From Desemzia incerta (GTDB taxonomy: Bacteria; Bacillota; Bacilli; Lactobacillales; Carnobacteriaceae), in contig NZ_FOXW01000004.1 of the NCBI RefSeq assembly GCF_900115825.1, positions 62,001-126,000 of the forward strand: 64,000 bases of DNA, given 5' to 3'. A program made the translations under genes and the position numbers. Under the pieces are notes generated by a model, which saw nothing but the letters and a program-made list of their open reading frames with translations, had not been told where the DNA came from and did no database searches. How positions within the stretch are numbered: the stretch's first letter is position 1; the number at the start of each line of letters is the position of its first letter. Below, piece by piece: positions 8,784 through 18,410 of this stretch.

Positions 8784-9488
8784 CTATTCTTCTCCGTAAT
8801 AGTAATAATAGCTATCACTTGCTTTGTCTACTCTGTTGAAAATAGCTCCTAAAACATTGGCATTCACCATTTCTAATAACTCTTTTGATTTAAGCACTTC
8901 GTCTTTGGTGGCTTGTCCTTTTGGTAATACAAAAATGGTGCCGTCTGCTTTACTCGCCATCACTTGTGCATCTGTTACTGCAAGAACCGGAGGCATATCA
9001 TAAACAATAAAGTCAAATTCTTCTTCCAATTCCTTCATTAACTCGTCCATTCGCTTAGAGCCTAAGAGTTCAGCCGGATTTGGCGGTATAGCTCCACTTG
9101 TTAAGGTATATAAACCTTCAATGTTAGTGCGATAAACCATATCTTCAATTCTTGTCCCACGGTCTGTTAATAAAGTAGTTAGTCCATCATTGTTGCGGAC
9201 ACGGAATGTTTTATGTACAGTCGGCTTACGCAAGTCAGCGTCTACTAAGAGAACTCTTTTGTCTTCTGAAGCAAATGTTGCGGCTAAATTAGCAGATATA
9301 ATTGATTTCCCGGATCCCGGACCTGCTGAAGTAATGACTAAGCTTTTCAAGTTTTCATCTACCATTGAAAACTGGATATTTGTCCTAATAGTACGGAATT
9401 GTTCAGAGACAACTGAATTAGGTTTACTCGAAACAACTAAACCTGGACGTTCTTTTGTTGCTTGTGGTTTCTTTTTCATTCCAAACAT
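8784..9488 (-). CDS. cpsD: bacterial tyrosine kinase CpsD/CapB family
   Basis: A 234-residue cytoplasmic BY-kinase. The Walker A is SAGPGSGKSIISANLAATF (about 53-71), Walker A' is VLLVDADLRKPTVHKTF (about 79-95) and Walker B is FDFIVYDMPPVLAVTDAQ (about 158-175). The C-terminus ends in a tyrosine cluster, SYYYYYGEE, the autophosphorylation site that in streptococci tunes capsule assembly. The enzyme needs the membrane adaptor encoded just upstream (9503-10243). No CpsB/Wzb phosphatase gene is visible in this cluster. RBS: AGGAGG about 6 bases before ATG. Confidence 0.93.
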   Translation of the reverse strand: MFGMKKKPQATKERPGLVVSSKPNSVVSEQFRTIRTNIQFSMVDENLKSLVITSAGPGSGKSIISANLAATFASEDKRVLLVDADLRKPTVHKTFRVRNNDGLTTLLTDRGTRIEDMVYRTNIEGLYTLTSGAIPPNPAELLGSKRMDELMKELEEEFDFIVYDMPPVLAVTDAQVMASKADGTIFVLPKGQATKDEVLKSKELLEMVNANVLGAIFNRVDKASDSYYYYYGEE

Positions 9489-9502
9489 TTCATTTCCTCC
9501 TT

Positions 9503-10243
9503 CTATACACGGCTTCTTGCACTGCGCGTTTCTGTATTACGCTGTGGTATTTGTTGTTCTGATTTCAACTCGTCTTCAGACATTTCAGAAACTTTCCCAA
9601 GATTTGTCCATCCCAGTTGTTCCGAGATGAATTTTTCATCTTTAACAGTTTTGTCTAAAAATTCAAAGACAAATGCTAAGCCGACTCCAACCATTGATCC
9701 CAATAAGAGTCCAATGACCAAGTTTAAAGGAGTGTTTGGTGAAACAGGACTTGTATTAGCAATTGCTTCAGAAATAATAGTTACATTATCTACGTTCATA
9801 ATATTTCCAATTTCGTTTTGGAAAGTACTCGCCACAGAATTGGCAATTTCAGCCGCATCATAAGGACTTTCATCTGTTACTGTTAATGAAAAAACTTGTG
9901 AATTATCTTGTGTTATAATTTGGATTTTCTCTGCTAGTTCACCTGTAGTTAAGTTAGTCTTTAAATTTTGACTAACTTCGTCTAAGATAACCGGTCCTTT
10001 GATAATATCTTTATATGTATTAATCATTTGAACATTAGTATTAATGTCGTTTAACTGAATGCCTTCTGCAGATTCAGTGGTACGATTAACCAATATTTGC
10101 GTAGTCGCACTGTACTGTGGTGTGACAATAAAAAAAGTGAATACTGAAGCAATGATCAACCCGATTAGACCTAAGCTCACAATCATGCTCATTCGTTTTT
10201 TTATAACATCAAACAGCTCAACTAAACTAATTTCTTCTTCCAT
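9503..10243 (-). CDS. cpsC: chain-length determinant / Wzz-type capsule adaptor protein
   Basis: A 246-residue membrane protein with two helices, residues about 18-38 (MIVSLGLIGLIIASVFTFF) and about 172-195 (PLNLVIGLLLGSMVGVGLAF), enclosing an extracytoplasmic domain. This is the CpsC/YwqC layout. The proline-containing TM2 region SPVSPNTPLNLVIG fits the Wzz family. It controls polymer length and activates the CpsD kinase encoded 14 bases downstream. AGGAGG (10249-10254 in complement) lies 5 bases before the ATG. It is the first gene of the capsule operon, with a probable extended -10 promoter at 10326-10334. Confidence 0.9.
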   Translation of the reverse strand: MEEEISLVELFDVIKKRMSMIVSLGLIGLIIASVFTFFIVTPQYSATTQILVNRTTESAEGIQLNDINTNVQMINTYKDIIKGPVILDEVSQNLKTNLTTGELAEKIQIITQDNSQVFSLTVTDESPYDAAEIANSVASTFQNEIGNIMNVDNVTIISEAIANTSPVSPNTPLNLVIGLLLGSMVGVGLAFVFEFLDKTVKDEKFISEQLGWTNLGKVSEMSEDELKSEQQIPQRNTETRSARSRV

Positions 10244-10325
10244 GATTTCCTCCTGAACGGCGTTTTGCCAAAATATAATGAAACATTACCATTTGGATAG
10301 ACCAATTTTGACAATGTTCTTTACT

Positions 10326-10334
10326 ACTATAACA
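10326..10334 (-). promoter_or_regulatory. probable capsule operon promoter (extended -10)
   Basis: On the minus strand TGTTATAGT gives an extended -10 element about 80 bases before the cpsC start. The -35 region is poor. The rest of 10255-10500 is AT-rich and holds no gene. Confidence 0.4.
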
Positions 10335-10501
10335 CATTATTTCCTTGATACTATGGACAAAATGTTAAGAAAACACATTTTGTATAGACAAATTATGCCA
10401 AACATTTCTTTCCATCACAACTAGAATATGTGTTATTTAAAAAAGCGTTCTTAGTATATCTAATTTTCAGATATAAATCTACATAAATAAGCAAAATAAT
10501 A

Positions 10502-10546
10502 CATAAAAACCTCACACTGCACACTTGTAAGTGTAAGCATGAGGTT
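10502..10546 (-). terminator. terminator after glpF
   Basis: On the minus strand AACCTCA (10540-10546) pairs with TGAGGTT (10508-10514), with an inner ACACTT/AAGTGT helix, followed by a short T-run. It lies about 30 bases downstream of the glpF stop. Confidence 0.75.
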
Positions 10547-10577
10547 CTTAATTTATTCCATATTTAATTGATTAATT

Positions 10578-11294
10578 CTATAAAATAACCATATACAACA
10601 ATGCTGCAAGCACAGCACCTAAGATAGGTCCTACTACAGGAATCCAAGAGTAATCCCATTCAGAGTTCCCTTTGTTTGCAATTGGCAATATTTGGTGAGC
10701 AATACGCGGACCTAAGTCACGTGCAGGGTTGATTGCATATCCAGTTGATCCACCTAAAGATAGACCGATTGAAAGAATCAATACTCCTACTACCAATGGG
10801 TTTAATCCATCAGTAAAAGTGTTTTGTCCAAACATCATAAGAGCAAATACCAATACGAAAGTACCGATAGTTTCTGTCATAACGTTGCTGATGTTGTTAC
10901 GAATTGCAGGTCCTGTTGCAAAAGTACCTAAAATAAATCCTTGGTCTTCTGTTTCTTTGAAATGTGGCAAGTACGTCAACCATACTAATACAGCTCCTAC
11001 GATACCTCCAGCAACTTGAGCTATGATAAATGGAAGTACTAAACTCCATTCAACATTACCAATCATCGCCATACCAACTGTTACAGCTGGGTTTAAGTGA
11101 GCTGGTCCCATAAATCCTGAAACATAAACAGCGATTGTTACTGCTGCTCCCCATCCAAGAGCAATTGCAACCCAACCAGCTGCTTCTGCTTTACTTTTCT
11201 TCAAGTTAACGGCAGCACATACGCCGTCTCCCAATAACACCAAAATCATTGTTCCTAAGAACTCACTAAAAATCGTTAGTGTATCTCCACTCAT
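10578..11294 (-). CDS. glpF: glycerol uptake facilitator (aquaglyceroporin)
   Basis: A 238-residue, six-helix MIP channel. The two pore signatures are both present: NPA at 68-70 (HLNPAVTVG) and NPA at 189-191 (INPARDLG). The Asp after the second NPA-Arg is characteristic of glycerol-conducting rather than water-only channels. It passes glycerol into the cell, where GlpK phosphorylates it. It sits 4 bases downstream of glpO and is the last gene of the glp group. It is followed by a terminator at 10502-10546. Confidence 0.95.
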   Translation of the reverse strand: MSGDTLTIFSEFLGTMILVLLGDGVCAAVNLKKSKAEAAGWVAIALGWGAAVTIAVYVSGFMGPAHLNPAVTVGMAMIGNVEWSLVLPFIIAQVAGGIVGAVLVWLTYLPHFKETEDQGFILGTFATGPAIRNNISNVMTETIGTFVLVFALMMFGQNTFTDGLNPLVVGVLILSIGLSLGGSTGYAINPARDLGPRIAHQILPIANKGNSEWDYSWIPVVGPILGAVLAALLYMVIL

Positions 11295-11298
11295 TTGT

Positions 11299-13128
11299 CT
11301 ACTCCCCTTTTAATTCTTTTAGATCAGATTCTGCAATCGCAGTTTCTAATTGTTTAGTATAGTTTGCTTTTGCTTCATCTGTCCAATCATAGTAACGAGC
11401 CATTTCTGCGATTACTGGTTCAATAATACCATCCAGTGTGTCACGCATGAATAACATATGGTTCGTACGGCGAATTAAAAAGTCGTTTGGCGTCAACGCC
11501 ATTTCTTCTTCCATCGCATAATGTAAGCTCAATGAGTCAGCTAGCGTTAATCCTTCAATTTGTTCTACTTCATCTAGTAAAGCGAACACTTTAGGAGCAT
11601 TTGAACCGTAAAGATTTGCCAAGTATAAAGCTTCAGATTGGCTCAATCCTTTTTCAACACCCATTTGGGATAGTTTTTCAGTTTCTTCTTCTACTTCTTG
11701 CGCGTTAATGTCTCCACCTGATACAGGGTATTTAGAAGAGTCAATCAACTCGTAAGTTTTGTTAAAGTCATTTTTCAAGATTTCAACAACAGTTCTCATT
11801 GCTCCAAGAGCCATTTTACGGTAATCCGTAATCTTACCACCAGCTATAGTGATCAATCCATCTTCATCAATGTCTAATGCACTTCCACGAGAAATCGCTG
11901 AAGGGTTAGCTTCTGATTCAGAGTTGCTAGTTTGAATGTCTTTTAATGCATCTTCTACAGTAATACGATCTACTTCACCTTGTTGGTATTTTTCGATTGT
12001 AGAGATGACATTGTCAAAGCTTTCATCTGTGATTGGTTGGCTGTTTCCACCATTGTAGTCAGATCCGCCATTTGTAGAAATCAATGGACGTAATCCTGCC
12101 CAGCTAGATTCGATATCGTTGATCGTGATACCAGCTGATGGGTAACGGTTGTTTACAACTTCCAATAAGTAGTCTACATCTTCTTGTTCTACTTTTGGAT
12201 GTGAGAAATCGCCTTTGTAGTCTGTATCCGTTGTTCCAAAGTACGTTTTTTCTTCACGAGGAATCACGAATACCATGCGGCCGTCGTTTTTGCCTGTGTC
12301 GAAGTAAGTTGGTTGTGGAACTTGTAATTTTTCACGGTCTACTACCAAGTGAACCCCTTTTGTTGGGCGCATTTGAGGAGCAGCATCTGATTTAGCATCC
12401 ATTTGACGGATCGTGTCAGACCAAGGTCCTGTTGTATTTAATACAATACGAGCTTTGATATCATATGTTTCGCCTGTTAATAAGTCTTCAACAGTGGCTC
12501 CACATACTTTATCATTTTCGTCGTGTAAGATACCGACAACTTTCGTACGGCTGACCATATGTCCGCCATCTTCTGCAGCGCGTTTGATGTTTTCGATTAC
12601 TAAACGAGCATCGTTGTTACGGTAGTCCAAGTATACTCCAGCACCTTGTAAGCCTTCGCTTTTCAGTTGCGGTTCGCGTTCTAGAACTTCGTCTTTTGAC
12701 AACGTGTAGTTTTCGTATTTTGTTCCTGTAACATTAGCTAGTCGGTCATACAAATCCATAGCTACTTTTAATGAGAACATTGAGAAAGTAGAACCTGGTT
12801 CGTCATAAACTGGCAAGATCATTGGATCTGCTTTAGGGATGTGAGGCGCGATACCTTGAACAACAGCACGTTCTTGAACTGTGTCAGCAACTACTTCTAC
12901 GTCGAAGTTCTTCAAGTAGCGTAAACCACCGTGAACTAATTTTGTTGAACGAGAAGAAGTTCCTTCTGCAAAGTCCTGCATTTCCACAAGACCAGTCTTC
13001 AAACTTGAAGCAGCGGCTTGCAATGCTGTACCGGCTCCTGTGATTCCACCACCGATAATTAAGACGTCTAGCGTTTCTTCTTTTAATGCTTTGATGTCTT
13101 GTTGTCTTCTTTTAATTGAAAAAACCAT
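11299..13128 (-). CDS. glpO: alpha-glycerophosphate oxidase
   Basis: A 609-residue FAD enzyme that oxidises sn-glycerol-3-phosphate to dihydroxyacetone phosphate. The FAD-binding motif is VLIIGGGITGAG (22-33), and the family motif RSTKLVHGGLRYLKNF follows (about 60-75). Length near 609 and an insert around residues 380-415 rich in Ser/Glu/Asp fit the streptococcal and enterococcal oxidases, which use oxygen and release hydrogen peroxide; the respiratory dehydrogenase GlpD is shorter. The oxidase call is therefore favoured but not proven. The RBS AAGGGGG precedes the ATG. A long hairpin element (13235-13393) separates it from glpK. Confidence 0.9.
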   Translation of the reverse strand: MVFSIKRRQQDIKALKEETLDVLIIGGGITGAGTALQAAASSLKTGLVEMQDFAEGTSSRSTKLVHGGLRYLKNFDVEVVADTVQERAVVQGIAPHIPKADPMILPVYDEPGSTFSMFSLKVAMDLYDRLANVTGTKYENYTLSKDEVLEREPQLKSEGLQGAGVYLDYRNNDARLVIENIKRAAEDGGHMVSRTKVVGILHDENDKVCGATVEDLLTGETYDIKARIVLNTTGPWSDTIRQMDAKSDAAPQMRPTKGVHLVVDREKLQVPQPTYFDTGKNDGRMVFVIPREEKTYFGTTDTDYKGDFSHPKVEQEDVDYLLEVVNNRYPSAGITINDIESSWAGLRPLISTNGGSDYNGGNSQPITDESFDNVISTIEKYQQGEVDRITVEDALKDIQTSNSESEANPSAISRGSALDIDEDGLITIAGGKITDYRKMALGAMRTVVEILKNDFNKTYELIDSSKYPVSGGDINAQEVEEETEKLSQMGVEKGLSQSEALYLANLYGSNAPKVFALLDEVEQIEGLTLADSLSLHYAMEEEMALTPNDFLIRRTNHMLFMRDTLDGIIEPVIAEMARYYDWTDEAKANYTKQLETAIAESDLKELKGE

Positions 13129-13234
13129 GACTCTTTTCCCCCTTTTAGGATTTTGTGTTTTATTTTGTAACTTTTCTTAAATAAGCAGCTTGTTGATAGG
13201 TTTTTGTAGCCGAGAGGCTACGGATTTTGATTTG

Positions 13235-13393
13235 GTTTCTGCTTTTAAAACGAGTTGCGCGTTGTAGGCTACTCTAAAACGAGCTGCACGAATCAGACTC
13301 CCTACGATTTCGTTTTGGCTTTTTGGTGGTAAAGAGCACCACCTAAAAGCCAAAATCGAACTCTACGGGAGTCTAAACGGTTCGCTCCGCTCT
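13235..13393 (-). repeat. conserved-end, variable-stem hairpin element at the 3' end of glpK
   Basis: The element starts at the base after the glpK stop codon. On the minus strand its left end reads AGAGCGGAGCGAACCGTTTAG and its right end GCAACTCGTTTTAAAAGC. The core (13297-13372) is a long imperfect hairpin. ACTCCC pairs with GGGAGT, and a roughly 18-bp block starting ATTTTGGCTTTT pairs with its partner around a 7-base loop. The end sequences recur at purR, metG and pyrG; the stem sequence does not. A shorter GTAGCC/GGCTAC hairpin lies at 13207-13222. The gap to glpO holds no gene. Confidence 0.7.
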
Positions 13394-14956
<1,563 letters not shown>

Positions 14957-14959
14957 TCA

Positions 14960-15435
14960 CACCAAAAAAATGTCATGTTTTTGGCAGATAAGCAAAATAA
15001 ATGGCATTTTTGGATACCCTTACAAACAAAAACTAATTTGGTATAGATAGAATTCATTTTATTAACCTTAATATAACAGTGATTGCGATATTTATTCAAA
15101 TGATTGGTATTGAATAATTTTGGCGTTTTGTGGTGGTTTTTATTAAAATTGATTTATTGAACTCTAAGTATTTTTGAATGTTTAAGTACGATCATAGACC
15201 AATAGACATAGAAACTTTCAGTGCTTAGTTTAGTTCTTGATTCAAACCTTAACACAAGTATTGACTTATAAATTTTTATTAACCTTTTAGATACTCATCT
15301 GTATTACTGCGCTATAAAATAAAAAGCCCTCATTGATGAGCGCTTCTCTTTTCGATATTCTTCTATCATTTTTTCTCTTTCGATAAAATTCATCGTACAC
15401 TTGCGGATCATCTGTGATATTTATTCTTTTGGAAA
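14960..15435. other. intergenic region, no clear gene
   Basis: Upstream of glpK I see the likely promoter zone and AT-rich sequence. On the minus strand about 50 codons are open between roughly 15290 and 15435 (for example ITDDPQVYDEFYRKRK), with no start codon or RBS. This may be another fragment of the adjacent phage remnant. No RNA gene is recognisable. Confidence 0.3.
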
Positions 15436-15440
15436 CCTAT

Positions 15441-15463
15441 AAAACCGCCTCCGATTGAGGTAG
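15441..15463 (-). terminator. terminator-like hairpin in phage remnant
   Basis: On the minus strand CTACCTC pairs with GAGGCGG around AATCG, followed by TTTTA. It is short and imperfect. Confidence 0.35.
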
Positions 15464-15532
15464 CTTTATTGTCTCTTAATGATTAATATCAATACACGTT
15501 GACGCGCAGTTTGGTTCAACTGTTGTATAGAA

Positions 15533-15565
15533 AATGAGAGTAGCGTTTGCCACTCTCATTCACTT
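15533..15565 (-). terminator. hairpin after the small phage-like gene
   Basis: A perfect 9-bp inverted repeat AATGAGAGT (15533-15541) / ACTCTCATT (15552-15560) follows the stop at 15572. On the minus strand it is followed by a short TTTTC run. Confidence 0.6.
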
Positions 15566-15571
15566 ATTAAC

Positions 15572-15769
15572 TCATTGAGTCAGTTTTATTTCTGGGAAGT
15601 GTTTCATCGTCTCCCCTTCAATAATTGGAATTGATTCTTTTTCTTTTCTCAGTTTGTACGTTGGACCAGTGGTGTACCCCACTAATTCAACTTTTCTAAC
15701 AATGTGAATCCCTTGAATATAAAGCGTCTCTTCCAAATAATACTTGTTCCCGTTTCTTTCAATAAACAT
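15572..15769 (-). CDS. small hypothetical protein, likely phage-derived
   Basis: A 65-residue protein, FIERNGNKYYLEETLYIQG at its N-terminus, not recognised as any named family. AAAGGA lies 9 bases before the ATG at 15769, which is preferred over the in-frame ATG at 15787 that overlaps this RBS. It is followed by a good hairpin terminator. It sits just downstream of the broken phage tail gene and could be the short ORF that often follows tail genes in siphophages, left behind after prophage decay. It may or may not still be expressed. Confidence 0.45.
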   Translation of the reverse strand: MFIERNGNKYYLEETLYIQGIHIVRKVELVGYTTGPTYKLRKEKESIPIIEGETMKHFPEIKLTQ

Positions 15770-15871
15770 ATGACATATTCCTTTCATAGTTGGGATAGGT
15801 TACACTTCATTCCAACCATAAAAGCGGACAAAGTCAAGGACAATTTTATTTTTTTGCACAGTAGGGGTCAA

Positions 15872-16920
15872 TTATGCATATGGGACAGCCATAAACTCCT
15901 TGTAATACTCATACAGATAGTTATTAATCGCTTTTTCAATCATAACACTTTCATAATTATAAGCCAGTGCTATCAAATGCCCGTTGTTACTGCCTGCCAA
16001 TAGACCAGTTCGATAATCATCACAATACAATCCATACAGATCTATCAAATGGACATTTGCGTATAATGCAGCTACATGTCTTATCACTGCATTATAATCA
16101 GTAACCGCACTGCTTTCATTTGATGGTAACGTGAATACAAAGACTTTTGCTTTTGGATTGTAAGCCATGACCTGGCGTACTACGAAATCATAGTTACCAT
16201 AAAAGGAATCTGCATTATTTTGACGGTCTGCTTAAATGTCCGTTAGTGATCCAATAGATAAACCTTGTCTTACATTGTTCACACCTAATCGGATAAGGTA
16301 ACAGTCTATTTGTATATCTGCAGTCGGAATGTGAGTGTTGCGACAATCTCTTGATGTAGAACCACCAATCTCAATATTATTAAACGTTCGACCTGCACGC
16401 AGACTCAAGTGCCGTGCCAGTTATTCTTGGTTTGAACGGCTGCGGCTGAATTGATGAGTGTTCCACCTATATCCGTAAACCCTGCTGTCAGACTATCGCC
16501 AATAGTTGCCTATTCTTCAAATGCTTGCATAAGATTGGCTTTATAGCCTGTTGATAATAACTCCGCTTGCTCACTCTTTTTAAGATAAACATCCGACGCA
16601 TTTTGATTGACTTTGATACTAACACTCTTGGACAAATCTCCAAAGTCTGGACGTTTTACAATCATCTGCATAAACCGGTAGTTTCCAGACACTATAAAAC
16701 TAAACGTATTAGAAGCGCTGTTAACTTTATAGTCCATTAGTCTGAATACTGTTGTGCTGGTTTCTAAATCATAGAGAAAGATGGTGAGTAATCCGAACTC
16801 AATCAATTTTCCAGTTGATTCGGAAATTGTAACTTCTCTTCCATTTACGCCCTTTGATACTCGGGACGCTGTTTGTGCCAACTGCGTGGTAGAGACTCTA
16901 AGACACAAAAAAGACGCCAT
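15872..16920 (-). pseudogene. broken phage tail protein with SGNH/GDSL hydrolase domain
   Basis: Read on the minus strand, one protein is spread over three open stretches. The first (16920-16513) has tail-like sequence such as TASRVSKGVNGREVTISES and ends QAFEE before a TAG (16510-16512). Reading continues in frame with ATIGDSLTAGFTDIGG, the GDSL block, to a TGA at 16405-16407. A frameshift near there continues as LRAGRTFNNIEIGGSTSRD and CYLIRLGVNNVRQG to a TAA at 16232-16234. It then resumes in frame through FYGNYDFVVRQVMAYNPKAK to a final stop at 15872. Two stops and one frameshift make it inactive. The true 5' end is missing: the first residues (MASFLC) come from the neighbouring terminator. 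The original was probably a baseplate or tail-fibre protein with an esterase domain. Confidence 0.75.
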
Positions 16921-16942
16921 CCCTTTTGGAGAAGCGTCTTTT
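16905..16942 (-). terminator. terminator of the Mga-like regulator
   Basis: AAAAGACGC (16934-16942) and GCGTCTTTT (16909-16917), read on the minus strand, form a perfect 9-bp stem followed by further Ts. The stem begins inside the regulator's stop codon. Confidence 0.8.
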
Positions 16943-18410
16943 AAAGCGTCAGGTTTTGAATGATGTTTTGAATGTTTTTCATGTCAAAAGGCGACAAAAT
17001 TTCAGAAAGCACATAGACTTCGGCTTTCCCGTACGCTGAATTGTCTTTTATGGCCGCGTTGGTCAATACCAAGTCGTAGTCCTTTTTCGGTTGGTACTTC
17101 TCTACATGAATCCCGTTGATGTGTCGCATGTTCAAGATCAGCAGATGGTTCAACGCTTCTGTGTAGATGGTTTCCATTTTCAGATCAATACCGACTTTTT
17201 TGATTTTTGTCATACTGAACGTCACAATGGCTAATAAGCTGATGTATTTCAGCAGCTCCATTTTCAACAAGCTGTCCTCTGTTGATTCTTCGATCTCGAA
17301 TTTGCCAATACTGATCATGCGCAATTGTTCCGCGAATGAAACCAAGTCTTTTCCGGTAAACTGCTTTTCTTTCGATAGAATCGTGTCGTATTCATAGACT
17401 TCCATTGCGCCTTTTAAGAAATACATTTTCGCGTGGATCTGAGACAAGTAGTAAAACATTTCTCTTTCCAGCATATACGGCAGTCTGCGGAAGTTGTAAT
17501 GGATGATGATCGTCTCGACGACATACGTATCGATCGTAGCGATCGGTGCTCGTCTAGCCCGCAGCAACGTATATTCATGAAAATCGTGTTCGGTCAATAC
17601 GGGAAAAGCCAGCATAAAGACGAAATGCAGCATCGCTTCTTCTTCATCTACTTCAATCGAATAGCGGCTGAAGTAGCGCAAAACCATCGAGCGCATTTTT
17701 TGGTAAAAGTGGTCTTCCATATAGGGTTCCATCAACCGGCGCAACTCTTTGTAGATTTTCTTTTTACTGTTGACGCGATTTTTGCTGATGTGAAGCCACA
17801 CCTTCAACCGTTCCTTGCCGTCTGGTTCCAAGTTGATGCCCATGAAGTTCGTGGTCGCTTGCAGCAATTTGGCAACTTGATCGTCATTTTTCTTCGCCGC
17901 ACTGGTTGGTTTGTCCGAGACATACCAGTAAAACTGATAATAAAAGTAGCGGATCTGCAGCTCTTCCCCTTGCAGTCGACCATTTCGAATCTTGATTTGG
18001 AACTCTTTCAAGTAATCGTTCAATTCTTTGATTTTTCGAAACAATGAAGACTCGCTGATCATCAGTTTTTGCGTCAGCTGCACGATTGAAAATTCTTGGT
18101 GGCGATACAAGTAGCTGATGATTTTCACTTTGACCGATTCTTTTAAGTAGACTTGATAAATTTGAGCAAGGGAAAATTCATTGCTCATGAACAACGTGAT
18201 CATCGGTCCATCAAAATCCACTCGGACGCTTTCCTTGAAAGGCTCCAAGCGGTAAGCCAGCGATGCCAAGTCTTTATCTAATGAAGCTCGAGAGACGTCT
18301 AGATAGTCGACCATGTCGTTGTGGCTGACTTCTCCTCCGTTCAACACGAGTTTTTTCACCAAATTCACTTCTCTGATTTCATGCTTCTCAAGAAAATTTT
18401 CAACTTTCAT
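16941..18410 (-). CDS. Mga/AtxA-family transcriptional regulator
   Basis: A 489-residue DNA-binding regulator. Two N-terminal helix-turn-helix domains are visible: VSHNDMVDYLDVSRASLDKDL (about 28-48) and FSIVQLTQKLMISESSLFRKIKELN (about 107-131). These match the two-HTH layout of Mga/AtxA proteins. The long central region would be the PRD-like part and the C-terminus a PTS EIIB-like domain, but I see no obvious phosphorylation motif. Its start overlaps the end of the flavoprotein gene by 11 bases, so the two are co-transcribed and the regulator may respond to redox or carbon state. The target genes are unknown. Confidence 0.75.
   Translation of the reverse strand: MKVENFLEKHEIREVNLVKKLVLNGGEVSHNDMVDYLDVSRASLDKDLASLAYRLEPFKESVRVDFDGPMITLFMSNEFSLAQIYQVYLKESVKVKIISYLYRHQEFSIVQLTQKLMISESSLFRKIKELNDYLKEFQIKIRNGRLQGEELQIRYFYYQFYWYVSDKPTSAAKKNDDQVAKLLQATTNFMGINLEPDGKERLKVWLHISKNRVNSKKKIYKELRRLMEPYMEDHFYQKMRSMVLRYFSRYSIEVDEEEAMLHFVFMLAFPVLTEHDFHEYTLLRARRAPIATIDTYVVETIIIHYNFRRLPYMLEREMFYYLSQIHAKMYFLKGAMEVYEYDTILSKEKQFTGKDLVSFAEQLRMISIGKFEIEESTEDSLLKMELLKYISLLAIVTFSMTKIKKVGIDLKMETIYTEALNHLLILNMRHINGIHVEKYQPKKDYDLVLTNAAIKDNSAYGKAEVYVLSEILSPFDMKNIQNIIQNLTL

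Noticed and set aside
9190-9863. Plus-strand frames opposite cpsC/cpsD
   Set aside because: They are antisense shadows of well-supported genes with conserved motifs on the other strand.
17433-18047. 204-residue plus-strand frame opposite the Mga-like regulator
   Set aside because: It is antisense to a well-supported gene, with no RBS and unnatural His/Phe-rich composition.
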